A stretch of DNA of 13,037 bases, taken from Aliitabrizicola sp031425325. GTDB lineage: Bacteria > Pseudomonadota > Alphaproteobacteria > Rhodobacterales > Rhodobacteraceae. The notes below the pieces were generated by a model. That model had not been told where the DNA came from and did not search any database. It saw only the letters and a list, made by a program, of their open reading frames with translations. Of the stretch, positions 9,003 through 13,037 are shown piece after piece. The position numbers were made by a program, and so were the translations under genes. Position 1 is the first letter of the stretch. Every line of letters begins with the position of its first letter. The stretch spans positions 1 through 13,037 of the forward strand of contig JANPJD010000018.1 in the NCBI GenBank assembly GCA_031425325.1. Reading direction: 5' to 3'.

Positions 9003-9764
9003 TCACCCGCTTCGCTGGACGCGTGGCGCGGGCACCGGCGCAGGCAGTCCGTCGAGGATGCGAAGCGGGCGGCGGACCACCTCGCGCAGGCCGGGACGGG
9101 TCGGGGCGTAGGTCTGTTTCGACGCCTCGACGATCAGCACGCCTCCGGCAAGCCAGGGGGCGACGCGCCGCCCCGTGCCGTCCCAGAAATCGGCTGTGCG
9201 AAGCCAGAAGCGGCGGTTGGACGGCGGCGCGAAGAGGGTCGACTGGCTGCGTTCGGGCGTGAAGGCGTGGTGCTTCAGTTGCCCTTCGAGCTGCGAGAAG
9301 GAGTACGGCCGCCCGAAGCCGAACGGCGTGCCATCGCGCCGCGCCCAGAGACCCGAGCGGTTCGGCACCACGAACAGCGCCTTCCCCCCGGGACCGAGCA
9401 CCCGGCTGCATTCCTGCAACAGCGCCGAGGGTTGCTCGGACGTCTCGAGCCCGTGCATCACTATCAGGCGGTCCACCATCCCCGTGGGGATCGGCCACTG
9501 GGTTTCCTCGCAGAGAACCGACACGTTCTCCATCCCTGCGGGCCAGGGCATGACACCCTGCTGGCCCGGCATCAGCGCGATGACGCGCCGTGCCTCGGCC
9601 AGAAAGGGGCGCAGCAACGGCGCGGCAAAGCCGAAGCCCACCACGGTCTGCCCCTTTATCTGCGGCCAAAGCGCGACGACGCTGTCGCGGATCGCCCGCT
9701 GCGCCACCCGCCCAAGCTGGGTACGGTAGTAGAAGTTGCGAAGATCGACGACGTCGAGATGCAT
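9003..9764 (-). CDS. class I SAM-dependent methyltransferase-like protein
   Basis: This 253-residue protein has a Rossmann-type methyltransferase layout. An N-terminal helix MHLDVVDLRNFYYRTQLGR leads to the glycine-rich loop VVGFGFAAP (41-49), then MVDRLIVMHGLE (96-107) at the motif IV position and VLGPGGKALFVVPNR (122-136) after it. PFGFGRPYSFSQLE (148-160) reads as a family signature. The start at 9764 was taken because HLDVVDLRNFYY is the expected N-terminus and the 34 upstream codons run into the divergent gloB side; no strong Shine-Dalgarno sequence is visible. Oddities are that the third Gly of the usual GxGxG is Ala47, and that the acidic ribose-binding residue after strand 2 is replaced (VIALMPG). 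Catalysis is therefore not certain. The proline-rich C-terminal tail looks disordered. The substrate is unknown. Confidence 0.82.
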   Translation of the reverse strand: MHLDVVDLRNFYYRTQLGRVAQRAIRDSVVALWPQIKGQTVVGFGFAAPLLRPFLAEARRVIALMPGQQGVMPWPAGMENVSVLCEETQWPIPTGMVDRLIVMHGLETSEQPSALLQECSRVLGPGGKALFVVPNRSGLWARRDGTPFGFGRPYSFSQLEGQLKHHAFTPERSQSTLFAPPSNRRFWLRTADFWDGTGRRVAPWLAGGVLIVEASKQTYAPTRPGLREVVRRPLRILDGLPAPVPAPRVQRSG

Positions 9765-9825
9765 TGCGGCGGCGATCCGTCCGGGCGAAGGTCGGGGGAT
9801 CATACCCGGATTGGGGCCTTTGGCC
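9765..9825. promoter_or_regulatory. short divergent intergenic region, methyltransferase / gloB
   Basis: Only 61 bases separate the chosen divergent starts, so any promoters for the two genes must overlap each other or extend into the coding regions. The stretch is GC-rich and I see no clear -35/-10 pair on either strand. Confidence 0.3.
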
Positions 9826-10593
9826 ATGCCGCTTGAACTCGTGACGATCCCCTGCCTGTCCGACAACTACGCCTTCCTCGTGCATGACCCGGACACCGGC
9901 CAGACCGCTTGCGTCGATGTGCCCGAGGTCGGACCGATCCTTGCCGCGCTGCGAGCGCGGGGCTGGGTGCTGTCGCATATCCTGCTGACCCATCACCACG
10001 ATGACCACATTGCGGGGGTGGGCGCGCTGCGCGAGGCGACCGGCGCGCGCGTCCTCGGGGCGGCCGCCGACGCGCATCGGTTGCCGCCGCTTGACCAGGC
10101 GCTGGCCGAGGGCGACAGCTTTGCCATCGGGGCGCACAAGGTCGCCTTGATCGACGTGCCCGGTCATACTGGCGGGCATATCGCCTTCCACATCCCGTCG
10201 GCGGCGATGGTCTTTACCGGGGACAGCCTGATGGCCGCAGGCTGCGGTCGGCTGTTCGAGGGTAGCGGCGCGCAGATGTGGGCCAGCCTGCAGAAACTTG
10301 CGGCCCTGCCGCCCGACACGCTGGTCTGTTCGGGGCACGAGTATACCGCCTCGAACATCCGCTTTGCGCTGACCCTTGAACCGGCGAACGCGGCACTTAT
10401 CTCGAGATCGAAGGCGGTCGACGAAGCACGCCGCCGCCTTGATCCGACCGTTCCATCCAGGCTTTCGGACGAGCTTGCAACAAACCCGTTCCTGCGGGCG
10501 CATCTTGCGGAGATGAAGGCCCGTCTGGGCCTGCCGGATGCAGCCGATCCGGTCGTCTTCGCCGAAATCCGGTCCCGCAAGGACCGGTTCTGA
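9826..10593 (+). CDS. gloB: hydroxyacylglutathione hydrolase (glyoxalase II)
   Basis: GloB hydrolyses S-D-lactoylglutathione to D-lactate and glutathione, the second step of methylglyoxal detoxification in the cytoplasm. The 255 residues form a metallo-beta-lactamase fold with a complete binuclear metal site: THHHDDH (His56, His58, Asp60, His61), His114 in GHTGGH, Asp133 in TGDSL and His171 in SGHEYT. The C-terminal alpha-helical substrate domain ends with RSRKDRF; Arg249 and Lys252 sit where glutathione-binding residues lie in known GloB proteins. The ATG at 9826 gives the canonical PLELVTIPCLSDNYAFL start and a full-length enzyme, although the frame extends 30 codons upstream. A GGGG about 9 bases ahead could act as ribosome-binding site. 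It diverges from the methyltransferase. Confidence 0.96.
   Translation: MPLELVTIPCLSDNYAFLVHDPDTGQTACVDVPEVGPILAALRARGWVLSHILLTHHHDDHIAGVGALREATGARVLGAAADAHRLPPLDQALAEGDSFAIGAHKVALIDVPGHTGGHIAFHIPSAAMVFTGDSLMAAGCGRLFEGSGAQMWASLQKLAALPPDTLVCSGHEYTASNIRFALTLEPANAALISRSKAVDEARRRLDPTVPSRLSDELATNPFLRAHLAEMKARLGLPDAADPVVFAEIRSRKDRF
10569..10587 (+). other. hairpin at the 3' end of gloB
   Basis: CCGGTCC and GGACCGG form a perfect 7-bp stem with loop CGCAA inside the last codons of gloB, a few bases before its TGA. A second weak stem (TGCGG/CCGCA, 10597-10612) follows the stop. Neither is trailed by a T-run. Together they could slow or end transcription, but this is weak evidence for a terminator. 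Confidence 0.3.
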
Positions 10594-10638
10594 ACCTGCG
10601 GACCCCGCCGCATCACACGACTGCCCGGATGCGATCAC

Positions 10639-10735
10639 ATTTTGCACATATGCAGAAGGAAAGCTGGGGCTGCGATAAAAAGAACTTGAAGGTCGGTCGG
10701 GAAAACCGAACTTTAATATCATCAGGCCACCGTCG
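10639..10735 (+). promoter_or_regulatory. AT-richer promoter region of clpA
   Basis: In the 191-base gap between gloB and clpA, this stretch is clearly lower in GC than its surroundings. It contains TTTTGCACATATGCA (10645-10659), GCGATAAAAAG, CTTGAAG (10685-10691) and CTTTAATATC (10711-10720). CTTGAA resembles the -35 of heat-shock sigma-32 promoters and TAATAT resembles a -10, but no pair has standard spacing (TTGAAG to TAATAT is about 22 bases). It very probably holds the clpA promoter; the exact elements and the sigma factor are not resolved. Confidence 0.4.
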
Positions 10736-10784
10736 GGAAAGGCGCAGCGCCCGCCCCGACCCTGAGGAACAGGAGCACCAGAAC

Positions 10785-11327
10785 GTGCCATCGTTTTCTA
10801 ATACGCTCGAGCAGGCCATCCACGGCGCGCTGGCGCTTGCCAACGCACGCCGCCACGAACTCGCGACGCTGGAGCACCTTCTGCTGTCGCTCATCGACGA
10901 ACCCGACGCGGCCCGCGTGATGAAGGCCTGCTCGGTCGATCTTGACGACTTGCGAAAGACGCTGGTCGACTTCATCGACGACGACCTGTCGACGCTGGTG
11001 ACGGATGTCGAGGGGTCTGAAGCCGTGCCGACCGCCGCGTTCCAGCGGGTGATCCAGCGCGCGGCGATCCATGTGCAGTCCTCGGGGCGGACCGAGGTGA
11101 CGGGGGCCAACGTCCTTGTCGCGATCTTCGCCGAGCGCGAGTCTAACGCCGCCTACTTCCTGCAAGAGCAGGACATGACCCGCTACGACGCTGTGAACTT
11201 CATCGCGCATGGCGTGGCCAAGGACCCGTCCTATGGCGAGGCGCGTCCCGTGACCGGCGCGGAAGAGGCGCAGGAGACGCCGAAGGCCGAGGCCGGCGAT
11301 GCCAAGGAATCCGCCCTGTCGATGTAG
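10785..11327 (+). CDS. ClpA N-domain fragment (first open piece)
   Basis: If the TAG is read as a stop, this piece gives a 180-residue protein. Residues 2-145 form the Clp repeat N domain, with FSNTLEQAIHGALALA, HELATLEHLLLSLIDEP, and the second repeat running through AAFQRVIQRAAIHVQSSG to VTGANVLVAIFAERESNAAYFLQ. It is followed by a charged, low-complexity Ala/Glu linker (about 155-180). This domain binds the adaptor ClpS and some substrates. It is a complete, self-contained fold, so a truncated product could be stable and might compete for ClpS; that is inference. Confidence 0.65.
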   Translation: MPSFSNTLEQAIHGALALANARRHELATLEHLLLSLIDEPDAARVMKACSVDLDDLRKTLVDFIDDDLSTLVTDVEGSEAVPTAAFQRVIQRAAIHVQSSGRTEVTGANVLVAIFAERESNAAYFLQEQDMTRYDAVNFIAHGVAKDPSYGEARPVTGAEEAQETPKAEAGDAKESALSM

Positions 11328-13037
11328 TGCGTCGATCTGAACGTCAAGGCGCGCAAGGGCGTCGTCGACCCGCTGATCGGGCGCGAGTCCGAGGTGGAGC
11401 GGTGCATCCAGGTTCTGTGCCGCCGCCGCAAGAACAACCCGCTTCTGGTGGGCGATCCGGGCGTCGGCAAGACGGCCATCGCCGAGGGGCTGGCCCGCAA
11501 GATCGTGAACCATGAGGTTCCCGAGGTGTTGGGGCATGCCACGATCTTCTCGCTCGACATGGGCGCGCTTCTGGCGGGCACGCGCTATCGCGGCGATTTC
11601 GAAGAGCGCTTGAAGTCGGTCGTCAAGGAGATGGAGGATCATCCCGACGCGATCCTCTTCATCGACGAGATCCATACCGTGATCGGCGCGGGGGCAACCA
11701 GTGGCGGGGCGATGGATGCGTCGAACCTGCTGAAGCCCGCGCTTCAGGGCGGCAAACTGCGCTGCATGGGCTCGACCACCTACAAGGAGTTCCGTCAGCA
11801 CTTCGAGAAGGACCGCGCCCTGTCGCGGCGCTTCCAGAAGATCGACGTGAACGAGCCGTCGGTGCCGGATGCGATCAAGATCCTGATGGGTCTAAAGCCG
11901 CATTTCGAGGAGCATCACGACCTGCGCTACACATCCGACGCGATCAAGTCGGCGGTGGAACTGGCTGCCAGGTACATCCACGACCGCAAGCTGCCCGACA
12001 GCGCCATCGACGTGATCGACGAAGCCGGTGCGGCGCAGCATCTGCTGTCCGAGGGCAAGCGGCGCAAGACGCTCGGGATCAAGGAGATCGAGGCAGTCGT
12101 CGCCAAGATCGCCCGCATCCCGCCGAAAACCGTCTCGAAGGACGATGCCGAAACGCTGCGTGATCTGGAAAAGACGCTCAAGCGCGTGGTGTTCGGTCAG
12201 GACAAGGCGGTCGAGGCACTTTGCTCGGCCATCAAGCTGGCGCGGGCGGGTCTGCGCGAGCCCGAGAAGCCCATCGGCAACTACCTGTTTGCCGGGCCGA
12301 CCGGCGTTGGCAAGACCGAGGTCGCGAAGCAACTCGCGTCCTCGCTGGGGGTGGAACTGATCCGCTTCGACATGTCGGAATACATGGAGAAGCACGCAGT
12401 CAGCCGCTTGATCGGCGCGCCTCCGGGCTATGTCGGCTTCGACCAGGGCGGAATGCTGACCGATGGCGTGGATCAGCATCCGCATTGCGTGCTGCTGCTC
12501 GACGAGATGGAAAAGGCCCACCCGGATGTCTACAACATCCTTCTTCAGGTCATGGACCACGGGAAGCTGACCGACCACAACGGCCGGCAGGTCGACTTCC
12601 GCAACGTGATCCTTATCATGACGTCGAACGCGGGCGCGTCGGAAATGTCCAAATCCGCCATCGGCTTCGGCCGCGACCGGCGCACGGGCGAGGATACGGC
12701 GGCGATCGAGCGCACCTTCACGCCCGAATTCCGCAACCGCCTCGATGCCGTGATCTCGTTCGCTCCGCTTGGGCGCGATGTCATCCTTCAGGTGGTCGAG
12801 AAGTTCGTGCTGCAACTCGAAGCACAACTTCTGGACCGTGGCGTGCATATCGAGCTGACGCCAGAGGCCGCGGCCTGGCTTGGCGAGAAGGGCTATGACG
12901 ACAAGATGGGCGCGCGGCCCCTGGGGCGCGTGATTCAGGAGCACATCAAGAAGCCGCTCGCCGAGGAACTGCTGTTCGGCAAGCTGATGAAGGGCGGCGT
13001 CGTGCGGGTCACGCTGAAGGACGATGCGATCGAGTTG
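11328..13037 (+). CDS. ClpA D1-D2 AAA+ modules (second open piece, 3' partial)
   Basis: In combined numbering, D1 has Walker A GDPGVGKT (223-230), Walker B FIDE (Asp294, Glu295) and RALSRRFQKID with the arginine finger. D2 has Walker A GPTGVGKT (504-511), Walker B LLLDEMEK (Asp573, Glu574), the TSNAG sensor 1 and the ClpP-docking loop IGF (626-628). It ends near VTLKDDAIEL at the window edge. The earliest plausible in-frame restart that keeps D1 is the GTG at 11394, 67 bases past the TAG; no good Shine-Dalgarno sequence precedes it. Residues unlike my recollection of the family are Val in place of the acidic residue in GVVDPLIGR, Ser406 in LPDSAIDVIDEA (usually Lys), and Met575 in DEMEKAH (usually Ile). 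The ATPase motifs themselves are intact. Confidence 0.6.

Larger units (their letters stand above)
10785..13037 (+). pseudogene. clpA: clpA, ATP-dependent Clp protease ATP-binding subunit, interrupted by an in-frame TAG and cut by the window edge
   Basis: ClpA is the AAA+ unfoldase that delivers substrates to the ClpP peptidase. The combined frame spans 751 codons from a GTG at 10785 (AGGAG 9 bases ahead) to the window end, against about 760-775 residues expected, so only some 10-30 C-terminal codons are missing. One TAG at 11325-11327 (codon 181) interrupts it. The frame is the same on both sides and remains open for the next 570 codons, so this is a nonsense codon and not a frameshift. From memory, Rhodobacteraceae ClpA reads ALSKYCVDLN here; this window reads ALSM-stop-CVDLN, so the stop replaces a Tyr codon by one base change. 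I call it broken provisionally: sequencing error, recent mutation, suppression or a functional split are all open. clpS is not visible nearby. Confidence 0.7.

Noticed and set aside
8735..10791. Very long minus-strand open frame upstream of atpH and across gloB
   Set aside because: It lies antisense to gloB and in a different frame from the methyltransferase, and has the arginine/proline-rich composition typical of GC-rich shadow frames.
11325..11327. TAG read as pyrrolysine or another programmed amino acid
   Set aside because: No pyrrolysine genes are expected in this bacterial group, no recoding structure is evident, and the replaced residue would be an ordinary Tyr; mutation or sequence error is simpler.
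11327..11515. GTG-started frame overlapping the clpA TAG (TAGTG), 62 codons
   Set aside because: It is out of frame with ClpA and encodes an Arg/Gly-rich shadow. The ClpA frame continues with full conservation, so this is not a restart product of interest.
10722..11801. 359-codon minus-strand frame opposite clpA
   Set aside because: It is antisense to conserved ClpA motifs on both sides of the TAG and has no recognisable domain.

Overview
The window looks like a chromosomal segment of a GC-rich alphaproteobacterium of the Rhodobacterales (Rhodobacter/Paracoccus-type). The main reason is the five-gene F1-ATPase cluster atpH-atpA-atpG-atpD-atpC, with no F0 genes beside it and a small extra gene between atpG and atpD. 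The protein sequences also read like Rhodobacteraceae homologues. This assignment comes from recalled family knowledge, not from a search. No mobile element, CRISPR array, rRNA or tRNA gene was seen.

Layout. Positions 1-505 hold the 3' end of a GcvT-family/dimethylglycine-dehydrogenase-like oxidoreductase (+). It converges on a two-gene minus-strand unit, a kappa-GST/HCCA-isomerase-like protein followed by an alpha/beta hydrolase, whose stop and start codons overlap by one base. Divergent from that unit is prs (PRPP synthase, +), followed by a small multi-pass membrane protein. The membrane protein converges on the atp operon across a perfect 9-bp hairpin. The atp operon runs on the minus strand from about 8734 to 3646. 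Upstream of it lies a 268-bp gap, then a methyltransferase-fold protein (-) and a divergently oriented hydroxyacylglutathione hydrolase (gloB, +). The right end holds clpA (+), which runs off the window.

How the genes work together. The atp genes build the soluble catalytic F1 sector: delta stator, alpha3beta3 hexamer, gamma rotor shaft and epsilon. prs feeds nucleotide, histidine and tryptophan synthesis. gloB, and possibly the HCCA-isomerase-like protein, belong to glutathione-dependent chemistry. clpA encodes the unfoldase partner of ClpP.

The most striking anomaly is in clpA. One in-frame TAG codon at 11325-11327 falls exactly between the N domain and the first AAA+ module, while the remaining 570 codons in the window stay open and well conserved. 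The stop could be a recent nonsense mutation, a sequence error, or a split/recoded gene. The other item worth attention is the 74-codon coiled-coil gene embedded in the atp operon. I see no clear evidence of an entirely new multi-gene system.
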